A stretch of 64,000 bases of DNA, taken from positions 71,179-135,178 of the forward strand of contig JBHJGS010000026.1 in NCBI GenBank assembly GCA_050331575.1. Reading direction: 5' to 3'. Every line of letters starts with the position of its first letter. Position 1 is the first letter of the stretch. The position numbers and the translations under genes are program-made. The notes below the pieces were generated by a model. The model saw only the letters and a list, made by a program, of their open reading frames with translations, did not search any database and had not been told where the DNA came from. Below are positions 1 through 8,150 of the stretch, in pieces. The stretch is from JBHJGS01 sp050331575 (GTDB lineage Bacteria > Pseudomonadota > Alphaproteobacteria > Sphingomonadales > Rhodothalassiaceae).

Positions 1-1010
1 TTCAGCGGGGCGTTCAGGCGGAAGCGGTCGACCAGGTCGGGATTGGCCAGGAATGGCCGACCGTAGCAGATCAGATCCGCGCGGCCGGATGCCAGCTTGT
101 CCATGCCGCGGGCGCGGTCATAGCCGCCATTGACCATATAGGTGCCGCCGAAACGCCGACCCAGTGCATCGGTCTCCACCAGCGTGTCCAGCTTGGAGGA
201 CATGCCGGGGAAATCCTCGACCATGTGCAGATAGGCCAGACCACGCTTGGCCAGCTGATCGACCAAATGGCCGTAAAGCGGTTCGGGATCACTGTCGGAG
301 ATGTCGCCGAAATCGGTATTGGGCGACAGGCGCAGGCCGATGCGCGCCGACGGCCAGACCTGCGCGACCGCATCGACCACCTCCAGCACCAGGCGCGTGC
401 GATTCTCGATGCTGCCGCCATAGCCGTCGGTGCGCTTATTGGTCTTGTCGGCCAGGAATTGCGCCAGAAGATAGCCGTTGGCGGCATGGATCTCGATGCC
501 GTCGAAGCCGGCGCGCTTGGCATTGTCCGCGGCGCGAACATATTGCCGGATCACACCCTCGATTTCCTCGGCCTCCAAAGCCCGGGGTGTGGGGTGTGGC
601 TTGAAGCCTTCATAGGTGAAGGCCTCACCGTCTTGGCGGACGGCGGATGGCGCCACCGGTGTCTCGAACGCGCCCTGCACATCCGGATGCGACGTCCGGC
701 CGCAGTGCCACAGCTGGCTGAAGATGCGCCCGCCGGCTTGGTGGACCTGCTCCACCACGGCGGTCCAGGCGCGGGTCTGATGCTCCGACCAGATGCCCGG
801 TGTCCAGGCATAGCCGACCGCCTGCGGGCTGATATTGGTCGCCTCGGAGATGATCAGGCCGGCGGTGGCGCGCTGGGCATAATAGGTGCCGGTGATCGGC
901 TGGATGACGTGATCGCGGTTAGCCCGGCTGCGGGTCAGGGGCGCCATGATCATACGATTGGGCAGGCTGAGATCGCCCAGCTGATAGGGCTGGAACAGTG
1001 GCTCGGTCAT
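1..1010 (-). CDS. Old Yellow Enzyme family NADH:flavin oxidoreductase (NemA-like), C-terminus cut by window edge
   Basis: FMN-dependent ene-reductase of the OYE family, which reduces activated C=C bonds or nitro compounds with NAD(P)H. The reading frame starts at the ATG at 1008-1010 (MTEPLFQPYQLGDLSLPNR) and stays open to base 1, giving about 336 residues of a usual 360-370. Family features seen: the N-terminal FMN-binding stretch NRMIMAPLTRSR, a QLWHCGRTSHP segment, the AGFDGIEIHAANGYLL stretch that carries the substrate-binding HxxN pair, and the ENRTRL segment. The stop codon and the last part of the barrel lie outside the window. The gene stands alone, facing away from the short ORF at 1236. 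Family assignment is firm; the substrate cannot be read. Confidence 0.9.
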   Translation of the reverse strand, partial: MTEPLFQPYQLGDLSLPNRMIMAPLTRSRANRDHVIQPITGTYYAQRATAGLIISEATNISPQAVGYAWTPGIWSEHQTRAWTAVVEQVHQAGGRIFSQLWHCGRTSHPDVQGAFETPVAPSAVRQDGEAFTYEGFKPHPTPRALEAEEIEGVIRQYVRAADNAKRAGFDGIEIHAANGYLLAQFLADKTNKRTDGYGGSIENRTRLVLEVVDAVAQVWPSARIGLRLSPNTDFGDISDSDPEPLYGHLVDQLAKRGLAYLHMVEDFPGMSSKLDTLVETDALGRRFGGTYMVNGGYDRARGMDKLASGRADLICYGRPFLANPDLVDRFRLNAPL

Positions 1011-1235
1011 GGCGTGGATCCTGTCGTGCAAAAGGAAAGCAATGACCGGTGACATGGTGCGGCGCTGCAGCAAGGCAATGCAACGCCGTGTCACGGGGCG
1101 GTGAAACCGGGGCGTCCCTGCCGCTCACGAAAAATATTTTCAGACCCGGCGTGCAGCCCTCTTCCGCAGCGGCTGGGCGCGCACATATCTGCCGCGATGG
1201 CGGCTTGTCGCCATCCTTTTGGAAAGTCTTCGGAC

Positions 1236-1334
1236 ATGAAAGCGACCAAACCCTTGAAGGCGGTTAAGAGCGGCCCGCAGGACACCGGCGGCAAAAAGCC
1301 CGCCGGCCCGCAAAAGCCCGACCACAAGAAATAA
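1236..1334 (+). CDS. Possible 32-residue lysine/proline-rich small protein
   Basis: This is a short open frame in an otherwise empty 394-base gap between the OYE gene and surE. It starts at an ATG with a purine-rich GGAAAG about 9 bases upstream and ends at TAA 1332-1334. The product has 9 lysines and 5 prolines in 32 residues, with no membrane segment or known motif. A 9-bp stem-loop follows the stop codon within 10 bases, as expected at the end of a transcription unit. The rest of the gap (1011-1235) shows nothing recognisable. It may be a real small basic protein or chance; comparison with relatives would settle it. Confidence 0.3.
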   Translation: MKATKPLKAVKSGPQDTGGKKPAGPQKPDHKK

Positions 1335-1343
1335 ACAGCGGTC

Positions 1344-1383
1344 CTGGAGCCGAACGCTGATAACCGCCGGCGGACGGCTCCAG
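1344..1383. terminator. Stem-loop between convergent genes
   Basis: A perfect 9-bp inverted repeat, CTGGAGCCG (1344-1352) and CGGCTCCAG (1375-1383), encloses a 22-base loop. It sits between the ends of the small ORF at 1236-1334 (+) and surE (-), so it could end transcription from either side. There is no clear T-run. Confidence 0.4.
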
Positions 1384-1404
1384 CCTTCATCGGACGGCAA
1401 TGCC

Positions 1405-2193
1405 CTAAAAGGTCCGATCCAGCTTGGCTTCCATGGCCTTGCGGGTGGGGTGGTGGGTCAGGTCCAGGTGCAGCGGTGTGACGGAAATCCAGCCGTCGCG
1501 AACGAATTTGAGGTCGGTCTCATGGCCCGGTTCCTCGATGGAGCGGGCCAGTCCGAACCAGTAATAGGGAAAGCCGCGCATATCGGTGCGCTCCTCGATG
1601 GTAAGGCCGCCATAGTCGCGCCGGCCCTGTTCGGTGACCCGGATCCCCTTGACCTCCTCCTCCGGATAGGCCGGGAAATTCACATTCATCAGCACATTCT
1701 CGTCCCAGCCGCCCATGGCGACAATCGCCGCGATCACCTCGCGGGCATAGCGCTTGGCGGTGGCCCAGCGGGTTTTGGCCGGCGGCCGTATCGCCTGGCT
1801 CAGCGCGATCGACGGGATGCCCGCGAGCGTGCCTTCCATGGCCGCGGCGATGGTGCCGGAATAGGTCACATCCTCGGCCATATTGGCGCCGCGATTGATG
1901 CCGGACAGCAGCAAGCTGGGCTTATGATCCTTCATCAGGAAATTCACCGCCATCATCACGCTGTCGGTCGGCGTGCCCATCACGGCGAACCGATTTTCCG
2001 CCGTCTTGCGCACGCGCACCGGTGTCGTCAGGGTCAGTGAATGGCCCGCGCCGGAGCGCTCCGCATCGGGCGCCACCACCCAGACCTCGTCGGACAAGTC
2101 CCGGGCGATCTCCTCCAGCACGGAAATGCCGGGGGCATGGATGCCGTCATCATTGCAAACCAGGATGCGCTCAAAGCTGACGGTGCGGGTCAT
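1405..2193 (-). CDS. surE: 5'/3'-nucleotidase SurE
   Basis: Metal-dependent phosphatase acting on nucleoside 5'- and 3'-monophosphates; 262 residues, normal for the family. The N-terminal LVCNDDGIHAPG segment carries the paired aspartates of the metal site, followed by VVAPDAERSGAG and SGINRGANMAEDVTYSGT with the conserved SGIN-G-N motif. An upstream in-frame ATG exists, but the ATG at 2191-2193 overlaps the serS stop as ATGA and places the motif at the usual distance from the start. It is the last gene of the serS-tat-scp run and is probably translationally coupled to serS. Confidence 0.95.
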   Translation of the reverse strand: MTRTVSFERILVCNDDGIHAPGISVLEEIARDLSDEVWVVAPDAERSGAGHSLTLTTPVRVRKTAENRFAVMGTPTDSVMMAVNFLMKDHKPSLLLSGINRGANMAEDVTYSGTIAAAMEGTLAGIPSIALSQAIRPPAKTRWATAKRYAREVIAAIVAMGGWDENVLMNVNFPAYPEEEVKGIRVTEQGRRDYGGLTIEERTDMRGFPYYWFGLARSIEEPGHETDLKFVRDGWISVTPLHLDLTHHPTRKAMEAKLDRTF

Positions 2194-3455
2194 CGGATCA
2201 CCGTGTCCCCGCCCAGATAGGGCTGCAAAGGCTCCGGCACCGCGATCGTGCCATCGGCCTGCTGGTACGTCTCCATCACCGCGATCAGCGTGCGGCCGAC
2301 CGCCAGGCCCGATCCGTTCAGCGTGTGGCAAAAGCGGGTCGCCTTTTCCCCCTTGGGCCGGCAGCGCAGGCGCATGCGCCGGGCCTGCCAGTCCCCGGCC
2401 CAGGAGCAAGAGGAGATTTCGCGATAGCGGCCCTGGCCGGGCAGCCAGACCTCGATGTCGAAGGTGCGCTTCATGCTGGCGCCCAGATCACCGGTGCACA
2501 GATCCATCACCCGATAAGCCAGGTCCAGCTGCCTCAGGATTTCCTCCGCGCAGGTCAGCATGCGGGCATGCTCGTCAGCGGCCTGCTCCGGCGTGGTGAT
2601 CGACACCAGCTCGACCTTGTGGAACTGGTGCTGGCGGATCATGCCGCCGACATCGCGGCCGGCCGCCCCGGCTTCGGCCCGGAAGCACGGCGTCAGCGCG
2701 GTGTAGCGCCGTGGCAGGCTGTCCTCCTCCAGGATCTCCTCGCGGTGCAGATTGCTCAGCGGCACCTCCGCGGTGGGGATCAGATGATGCTCGCCGCAGC
2801 GGAACAGATCCTCGCCGAATTTCGGCAATTGCCCGGTGCCGATCAGCGCCTTGTCCCACACCAGAAAGGGCACCGCGGCCTCGGTATAGCCATGGTCGCG
2901 GGTCTGGATGTCGATCATGAACTGGCCGATGGCGCGTTCCAGCCGGGCCAGGCCGCCGGTCAACACGGTGAAGCGCGACCCCGCCATCCGCGCGGCGCGC
3001 TCCTGATCCATCTGGCCCAGCTGAGCGCCCAAGGCGTCATGCTCCAGCGGCTCAAAATCGAAGCGGCGCGGCTCACCGACCCGGCGGAGTTCGACATTGT
3101 CGTCTTCGTCTTGGCCGTCAGGCGCGGCTTCGGCGGGCAGATTGGGCAGCGACAAGAGCTGGCGGGTCAGGGCGTCTTCCAGTTGCCGGGCTTCCTCCTC
3201 GCGCACCGCCATGCGCGCTTTCAAGGTCGCGACTTCGTCCATCAGCGCGCTGGCATCGCCGCCGTCTCGCTTGATCTGGCCGATCTGGCGGGAGGCCTCG
3301 TTGCGGCGGGCCTGATCGTCCTGAACTTGGGTCAGCGCCCCGCGGCGTTCCTCATCCAGGCTCAACAGCTGCTCGGACACAGGGGCCAGGCCGCGGCGCG
3401 CCAATGCGGCATCGAAGGCGACGGGATGGTCGCGGATCCACTTGATGTCATGCAT
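2190..3455 (-). CDS. serS: Seryl-tRNA synthetase
   Basis: Class II aminoacyl-tRNA synthetase charging tRNA-Ser (and initially tRNA-Sec where present). 421 residues. The N-terminal part (about 1-110) is a long antiparallel coiled coil that contacts the tRNA extra arm. The catalytic part shows motif 2 (TPCFRAEAGAAGRDVGG) and motif 3 (NGSGLAVGRTLIAVMETYQ). It begins 6 bases after the tatC stop and overlaps surE by 4 bases, so it sits within one transcription unit with the Tat genes. Confidence 0.97.
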   Translation of the reverse strand: MHDIKWIRDHPVAFDAALARRGLAPVSEQLLSLDEERRGALTQVQDDQARRNEASRQIGQIKRDGGDASALMDEVATLKARMAVREEEARQLEDALTRQLLSLPNLPAEAAPDGQDEDDNVELRRVGEPRRFDFEPLEHDALGAQLGQMDQERAARMAGSRFTVLTGGLARLERAIGQFMIDIQTRDHGYTEAAVPFLVWDKALIGTGQLPKFGEDLFRCGEHHLIPTAEVPLSNLHREEILEEDSLPRRYTALTPCFRAEAGAAGRDVGGMIRQHQFHKVELVSITTPEQAADEHARMLTCAEEILRQLDLAYRVMDLCTGDLGASMKRTFDIEVWLPGQGRYREISSCSWAGDWQARRMRLRCRPKGEKATRFCHTLNGSGLAVGRTLIAVMETYQQADGTIAVPEPLQPYLGGDTVIR

Positions 3456-3461
3456 GGTCGG

Positions 3462-4271
3462 TCACTCGGCGGTGTCGGCCTCGGCAAGGGCCTTTTCGCG
3501 GCGGCGGGCGGACACGGCGATGGCAAGGATCGAGAGTTCATAAAGAAGCAGCACCGGGATGCCAAGGGCGATCTGGCTGACCACATCTGGCGGGGTGATG
3601 GCGGCGGCACCGACGAACACCAGCACCACGGCATATTTGCGCCAGCGCCGCAACGTGTCGGCGGTGACCAGGCCGGCCGCCCCCATCAAGGTCAACAGCA
3701 CCGGCAATTGAAAGGACAGCCCGAAGGCCAGGATCAGCTTGGTGACCAGCTCGAAATATTCGATGATGCGGGGTTCCTGTTGCACCGGCAGTTTCGGCGC
3801 GCTCAACGCCGTGCCCTGGGCGATCAGAAAGTCCCACGCCAGCGGCATGATCAGATAATAGACCAGCGAGGCCCCCAGCAGGAACAGGATCGGCGTGGCC
3901 AGGATGAACGGCAGCAGCGCCAGCTTCTCCTTGCGATAGAGCCCCGGGGCCACGAAGCGCCACAGCTGAAAGGCGATCAGCGGGAAGGCCAGAACCACGC
4001 CGCCGAAAAAGCCGATCTTCAGCTTGACCAGAAAGCCCTCGGCCAGGCCGGTGAAGATCATCCGCCCGCCGGTGATCTCGATGGCGCGGATATAGGGCCG
4101 GACCAGGAACTGAAAGATCTCGGCGGAAAAGACATAGGCCAGCACGAAGGCCGCGAAAAAGCCGATGACGGAATAAAGCAGGCGTTGGCGCAGCTCGACC
4201 AGATGCTCCAGCAGCGGCGCGCGGCTGGCCTCCATGGCCGCGCGTTCGGTCTCGTGCGGCTCGGCCATCAC
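3462..4271 (-). CDS. tatC: Sec-independent protein translocase TatC
   Basis: Six-helix inner-membrane core of the twin-arginine translocase that binds the RR signal peptide together with TatB. 269 residues. Seen: the N-terminal PLLEHLVELRQRLLYS segment, with the HLxELRxR motif needed for signal recognition, then six hydrophobic stretches and a charged cytoplasmic C-terminus. The start overlaps the tatB stop as ATGA at 4268-4271. A likely client in this window is the Tat-signal protein at 29750-30331. Confidence 0.96.
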   Translation of the reverse strand: MMAEPHETERAAMEASRAPLLEHLVELRQRLLYSVIGFFAAFVLAYVFSAEIFQFLVRPYIRAIEITGGRMIFTGLAEGFLVKLKIGFFGGVVLAFPLIAFQLWRFVAPGLYRKEKLALLPFILATPILFLLGASLVYYLIMPLAWDFLIAQGTALSAPKLPVQQEPRIIEYFELVTKLILAFGLSFQLPVLLTLMGAAGLVTADTLRRWRKYAVVLVFVGAAAITPPDVVSQIALGIPVLLLYELSILAIAVSARRREKALAEADTAE

Positions 4272-4642
4272 ATCGGGTCCGAGGATGACGGCTTTTCTTG
4301 CCCGCGCGTGTCACCGGTTGGGTCTGGGTCGATGATTGTTTTGGAGCCGGTGGATGTCTTGGGACCGGTCGGCAGGTCCGGCGGGAAATCGCCTTCGACC
4401 ATGCGTCGGAGTTCATCGCCGGGCTTCATGCGCTTCAGCGCATTGCCCTGACGGCGCAGCTCCTCCAATTCGCTTTCGCGCGCGATCTCTTCCATGCCGC
4501 GGCGGAATTCATAGCCCAGGCTGCGCACCTTGTTCAGGGCCGCGCCGAAGCCGCGCATCACCCGCGGCAGGTCCTTCGGGCCCACCACCAGCAAGGTGAC
4601 GATCATCACCACGATCAGTTCGGTCCAATGGAAATCCAACAT
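4268..4642 (-). CDS. tatB: Sec-independent protein translocase TatB
   Basis: Membrane-anchored partner of TatC in the twin-arginine receptor complex. 124 residues: one N-terminal membrane helix (about 5-20), the conserved VGPKDLPRVMRGFGAALNKVR amphipathic region, and a charged, proline-rich cytoplasmic tail. The PKDLP motif after the helix separates it from TatA, where the corresponding motif is FGRGKI. It lies 30 bases downstream of tatA in the order tatA-tatB-tatC. Confidence 0.95.
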   Translation of the reverse strand: MLDFHWTELIVVMIVTLLVVGPKDLPRVMRGFGAALNKVRSLGYEFRRGMEEIARESELEELRRQGNALKRMKPGDELRRMVEGDFPPDLPTGPKTSTGSKTIIDPDPTGDTRGQEKPSSSDPM

Positions 4643-4672
4643 GACGGCCTAACAGCCTTCGGCCCGGACGGA

Positions 4673-4897
4673 TCAGCCCTCGGCCTTTTCCTTGGTCTCG
4701 CTGCGGTCGGCCACCGGCGCCTCGCGCTTGTCCTCGATTGCCGGCGTCTTGTCGGTCTCCTCCCCGTCCGCCAAGCCCTTTTTGAAGCTGTTGATGCCCT
4801 TTGCGACATCGCCCATCAATTCAGAGATCTTGCCGCGGCCGAACAGCAGCACGACCAGAAACACGATCAAGGCGATCTGCCAAATTCCCAAGCTCAT
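4673..4897 (-). CDS. tatA: Sec-independent protein translocase TatA
   Basis: Small pore-forming component of the Tat system. 74 residues: one membrane helix (about 4-20), the FGRGKISELMGDVAKGINSFKKG hinge and amphipathic helix typical of TatA, and a charged tail. The Met at 4897 gives the canonical N-terminus MSLGIWQIAL. Its first 77 bases overlap, in another frame on the same strand, the tail of the ABC-transporter gene ahead of it. tatA is the firmly identified gene of the two in that overlap. Confidence 0.95.
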   Translation of the reverse strand: MSLGIWQIALIVFLVVLLFGRGKISELMGDVAKGINSFKKGLADGEETDKTPAIEDKREAPVADRSETKEKAEG

Positions 4898-5951
4898 GCT
4901 CGTGCACTCCCGTGACAGACTGGTCCTGCGCGCCCTGCGCTGGAAAAACGCTCCAGGCTTCGGTCCTGGCGGCCAGTTTCACGACATCGCCCGGAGCCGG
5001 CGGACGCGCATGAGCGGTGACCATAATCAACGGCCTTGTCAACCCCGCCACGTGCAGGCTCACCCGCCAGCCGCCCTGCGCCGGCCGGGCCTCGCTCACC
5101 TGCGCTGACACGCCGCTCTCGGACTCATATAGGGTGTCGGGCAGAAAATGCGCCACCGCCTCGGCGCCATGGTCAAAGCCCGGGGCGGGAACCGCGCCGA
5201 AACAGGTGCTGAGCCGGCCGTCTTGAACGCGCCCGGTCAGCTGATTGACCTCACCGAAGAAGCCAAGCACGAAAGGATCGGCCGGCCGCGCGCGCAGCTC
5301 TGCCGGCGCGCCCATTTGGACAATGCGCCCCTTGCGCATGATCGCGATGCGGTCGGCCATCTGAAACGCTTCTTCCGGATCGTGGGTGACCATCAGGGCC
5401 GGTGTGCCGCGCGCGCGCAGGATCTGGGCGGTCGCCCCGCGCAGGTCGCGGCGCAGCGTCACGTCCAGGCTGGAAAAGGCCTCATCCAGGAGCATGGCGT
5501 CCGGCTGCGGTGCCAGCGCCCGCGCCAGCGCGACACGCTGCTGCTGGCCGCCGGATAATTCGTGCGGATAGGCCCGCTGGCGCCCGGCCAGGCCCATCTG
5601 CGTGATCAGCGCATCGACACCGCCTGCCTGGGCCTTGGTCACGCCAAAGGCAATGTTCTGGCGCACCGTCATGTGCGGAAACAGCGCCAGGTCTTGCTGA
5701 ACCAAGCCAATCCGCCGATGCTCCGGTGCCACAAAACCGTTCGGGCCGGCCAACAGGCGGTGATTCAGGCGCACGCTTCCACCATGCGCGCCGGCCAGCC
5801 CTGCGACGATGCGCAAGCAACTGGTCTTGCCGCAGCCCGACGGCCCCAACAGGCAAACGATCTCGCCCCCGGCAATGGTCAAGGTGACATCATCGACCGC
5901 GGCCAGGCGGCCGTAATGATAGCGCAGATGCTCCAGGCGCAGCCCGCTCAT
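4821..5951 (-). CDS. ABC transporter ATP-binding protein (FbpC/PotA-type)
   Basis: Cytoplasmic ATPase of an importer, resembling the Fe(III)/polyamine/sulfate class. 376 residues. Walker A is LLGPSGCGKTS (about 34-44), followed by VQQDLALFPHMTV, the signature LSGGQQQRVALARAL, Walker B LLDEAFSSLD and the switch histidine in VTHDPEEA. A TOBE-like C-terminal region ends near WSVFP. No permease or binding-protein gene is adjacent, so the substrate is unknown. It overlaps scpB by ATGA. The last 35-40 residues run 77 bases into tatA and look unlike the family, which suggests a lost stop codon or a frameshift near the end. Confidence 0.85.
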   Translation of the reverse strand: MSGLRLEHLRYHYGRLAAVDDVTLTIAGGEIVCLLGPSGCGKTSCLRIVAGLAGAHGGSVRLNHRLLAGPNGFVAPEHRRIGLVQQDLALFPHMTVRQNIAFGVTKAQAGGVDALITQMGLAGRQRAYPHELSGGQQQRVALARALAPQPDAMLLDEAFSSLDVTLRRDLRGATAQILRARGTPALMVTHDPEEAFQMADRIAIMRKGRIVQMGAPAELRARPADPFVLGFFGEVNQLTGRVQDGRLSTCFGAVPAPGFDHGAEAVAHFLPDTLYESESGVSAQVSEARPAQGGWRVSLHVAGLTRPLIMVTAHARPPAPGDVVKLAARTEAWSVFPAQGAQDQSVTGVHEHELGNLADRLDRVSGRAAVRPRQDL

Positions 5952-6595
5952 TCGCGCTCCTTGCCGGCGTCGCGGGTGGCCGCGTCGATCGCATCCTCCA
6001 GATCGATTTGTGCGGAGGTCTCACCGTGTGGGATCGATCGGGCGAGCGCGTCTTCGACACTGGTCAACAAGCCGGCGGCGTCCAGTTCCTTTACGCCGGG
6101 CAGGGCGTCCAGGCCGTCCAGTCCGAAATGCACCAAAAAGGTGTCGGTGGTGGCGTAGAGCTGCGGGCGGCCTGGCGCGGCTTTGCGGCCTTTGGGCTTG
6201 ATCCAGCCTGCTTCCATCAGCACGTCCAGGGTTCCGCGGGACACAGCGACACCGCGAATTTCCTCGATCTCCGCGCGCGTGACCGGTTGGTGATAGGCGA
6301 TGATCGCCAAGGTCTCCGTCGCCGCGCGGGACAGGCGTTTGGGCGCGTCCACCTCGCGGCGCAGCAAAAAGGCCAGGTCTTGGGCGGTCCGAAACTGCCA
6401 CCGCCCGGCCACCTGCACCAGCTGCACGCCGCGATTTCTGTAGTCTTCCGCCAATTGCGACAAATGTGCGGCCACGTCGACGCCGGCGGGCAGGGCCTCG
6501 GCCAGCTCCGCGGTCGATAAGGGGCCAGTCGCCGCGAACAGCAGAGCTTCCAGCCGCCGGCGCATTTCCCAATCCTCCAGGATCGGATCGCTCAT
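5948..6595 (-). CDS. scpB: Segregation and condensation protein B
   Basis: Regulatory kleisin-associated subunit that dimerises and binds ScpA in the SMC-ScpAB condensin, needed for chromosome compaction and segregation. 215 residues with two winged-helix domains. The best-conserved segment is LSRAATETLAIIAYHQPVTRAEIEEIRGV, followed by GRPQLYATTDTFLVHFGL. It overlaps scpA upstream and the ABC gene downstream by 4 bases each. Confidence 0.95.
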   Translation of the reverse strand: MSDPILEDWEMRRRLEALLFAATGPLSTAELAEALPAGVDVAAHLSQLAEDYRNRGVQLVQVAGRWQFRTAQDLAFLLRREVDAPKRLSRAATETLAIIAYHQPVTRAEIEEIRGVAVSRGTLDVLMEAGWIKPKGRKAAPGRPQLYATTDTFLVHFGLDGLDALPGVKELDAAGLLTSVEDALARSIPHGETSAQIDLEDAIDAATRDAGKERE

Positions 6596-7350
6596 GCTTT
6601 GTCGTCCCGGCCTTGGTCGGTTTGCGCGGCGGCGCGCAGATAAAGCGGGCCCAGTGGCTCCAGCTGGCGCAGTTCCACCCGGCCCTGGCGCGCCAGTTCC
6701 AGGCTCGCCGCAAACAGGCTGGCGGTGGCGGAGCGGGTCAGCGTCGGGGCCACCCCTGGCAGGAAGGCGGACAATTGCGTCCAGCTGACAGCGGTGCCGA
6801 TCAGTCCGGACAGACGACCCAGCGCCTCTTCCAGCGAATAGACCGCGCGGCGCTGAATGGTAAGCGCGACCGGGCGGTCGCGGCCTTGCAAGCCGCCATA
6901 GGCCTTCAGCAGTTCATAAAGGCTGAGGTCATACACCGGCCGCGATTCCAACACCAGGCCTTCCGGGGCGCCGCGGGCGTGAACATCCCGGCCAAGCCGG
7001 TCACGCGCCATCAGCCGGGCGCCGGCGTCGCGCATCGCCTCCAGCCGCTGCAGCCGCAACTGCAGCCTCAAGGCCATCTCCTCCGCTGACGGCTCCTCCT
7101 CATCCGCGTCCTTCGGCAACAGCAGGCGCGACTTCAGATAGGCAAGCCAGGCGGCCATGACCAGATAGTCAGCGGCAACCTCAAGCGCCAGGCCGCGCGC
7201 CTTGGTGATATAGTCCAGATATTGCTCGGCCAACCTCAGGATCGACAGGCGGGCAAGATCGACTTTCTGGGACCGCGCCAGCATCAATAACAGGTCCAGC
7301 GGCCCTTCAAAGCCTTCCAAATCGACAATCAAGGGGTCGGCCACGGTCAT
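6592..7350 (-). CDS. scpA: Segregation and condensation protein A (kleisin)
   Basis: Kleisin subunit bridging the SMC heads. 252 residues from the ATG at 7348-7350, which overlaps the M50 peptidase stop as ATGA; a longer upstream frame exists but adds an unrelated N-terminus. The N-terminal signature FEGPLDLLLMLARSQKVDL is clear, with YLVMAAWLAYLKSRLLLP next, a charged middle, and a C-terminal winged-helix region. It is paired with scpB, as in most bacteria. Confidence 0.95.
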   Translation of the reverse strand: MTVADPLIVDLEGFEGPLDLLLMLARSQKVDLARLSILRLAEQYLDYITKARGLALEVAADYLVMAAWLAYLKSRLLLPKDADEEEPSAEEMALRLQLRLQRLEAMRDAGARLMARDRLGRDVHARGAPEGLVLESRPVYDLSLYELLKAYGGLQGRDRPVALTIQRRAVYSLEEALGRLSGLIGTAVSWTQLSAFLPGVAPTLTRSATASLFAASLELARQGRVELRQLEPLGPLYLRAAAQTDQGRDDKA

Positions 7351-8030
7351 GGCCGCTGCAGGCCCACCAGGGCGTGAAAGAAGTCCGACATCGCTTGTGT
7401 CGGTGCGAGGATGAGGGGCTGAAACAGGCTGAAACCGGTCAGCATCGGCAAGACCAGAAACGCCCCGAGCACGATCAGAAAGCCGAACCGTTCGGTGCGG
7501 GCATAAGGGATCGCCAAGCGCGTCGGCAAAAGGCCGGTGACGATCCGCCCGCCATCCAGCGGCGGCACCGGCATCAAATTGAAGACGCCGATGAGAATAT
7601 TGAAGAAGATCGAAAAGCTCAGCATATTGCCGGCCCATTGAGCAAAGCCGCCGCCACCGGCCCAGGCGAACAGCGCCAATAAGACGGTCGACACAAAGGC
7701 CAGGAGAAAATTCGTCGCCGGGCCCGCGGCGGCAACCCAGATCATGTCCTGGCGCGGATTTTTAAGCCGGTCGAAGCGCACCGGCACCGGCTTGGCATAG
7801 CCAAACAAAATGCCGCTTTGCAGAAGCAAGAGCAGGCCCGGCAGGATCACCGAGCCGAACGGATCGACATGCACCAGAGGGTTGAGCGACAATCGCCCCT
7901 GGCGCTTCGCGGTATCGTCGCCCAGGCGATTGGCGACATAGCCATGCGCGGCCTCATGCAGGGTCACCGCCAACACAACCGGCAGGGCCGCAATGGTCAG
8001 AAACAAGAGGATCGATTTCAAATCGGCCAA
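7347..8030 (-). CDS. Site-2-protease-like M50 family zinc metallopeptidase
   Basis: Intramembrane metalloprotease homologue; 227 residues with about five to six hydrophobic segments. The zinc motif HEAAH (VTLHEAAHGYVANRLGD, about 22-40) lies in the first membrane region, and the second site is NLMPVPPLDGGRI. These soluble-domain-free S2P homologues are common next to scpA in alphaproteobacteria; a physiological substrate is not known. An array of 11-bp repeats lies between its start and the nagZ stop. Confidence 0.88.
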   Translation of the reverse strand: MADLKSILLFLTIAALPVVLAVTLHEAAHGYVANRLGDDTAKRQGRLSLNPLVHVDPFGSVILPGLLLLLQSGILFGYAKPVPVRFDRLKNPRQDMIWVAAAGPATNFLLAFVSTVLLALFAWAGGGGFAQWAGNMLSFSIFFNILIGVFNLMPVPPLDGGRIVTGLLPTRLAIPYARTERFGFLIVLGAFLVLPMLTGFSLFQPLILAPTQAMSDFFHALVGLQRP

Positions 8031-8075
8031 GAAGACATCCTTTCCTCGCAGCCCCTACGCAGCCTCTGGGTAGCC

Positions 8076-8108
8076 CCAAGGGCAGCCCAGGGGCAGCCCA
8101 AGGGCCGC
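8076..8108. repeat. 11-bp tandem array, 3 copies (array 1)
   Basis: Three head-to-tail 11-bp units, CCAAGGGCAGC, CCAGGGGCAGC and CCAAGGGCCGC, are followed at once by CCATGG. The array lies about 40 bases beyond the nagZ stop in the nagZ transcript direction, before the M50 gene. In the minus-strand transcript it reads C/U-rich with YC dinucleotides every 11 nt. Confidence 0.75.
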
Positions 8109-8150
8109 CCATGGTCAGCATTGTGGTTTCAGCCGCCTTTGTCGAGGCGG

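Noticed and set aside
2325..4451. Open frame of 708 codons on the plus strand opposite serS and tatC
   Set aside because: Antisense shadow of two firmly identified genes in GC-rich DNA; the translation is low-complexity with no domain. Similar long shadows at 15532-17157 (opposite ilvD), 21497-22633 and 25378-26772 were rejected for the same reason.
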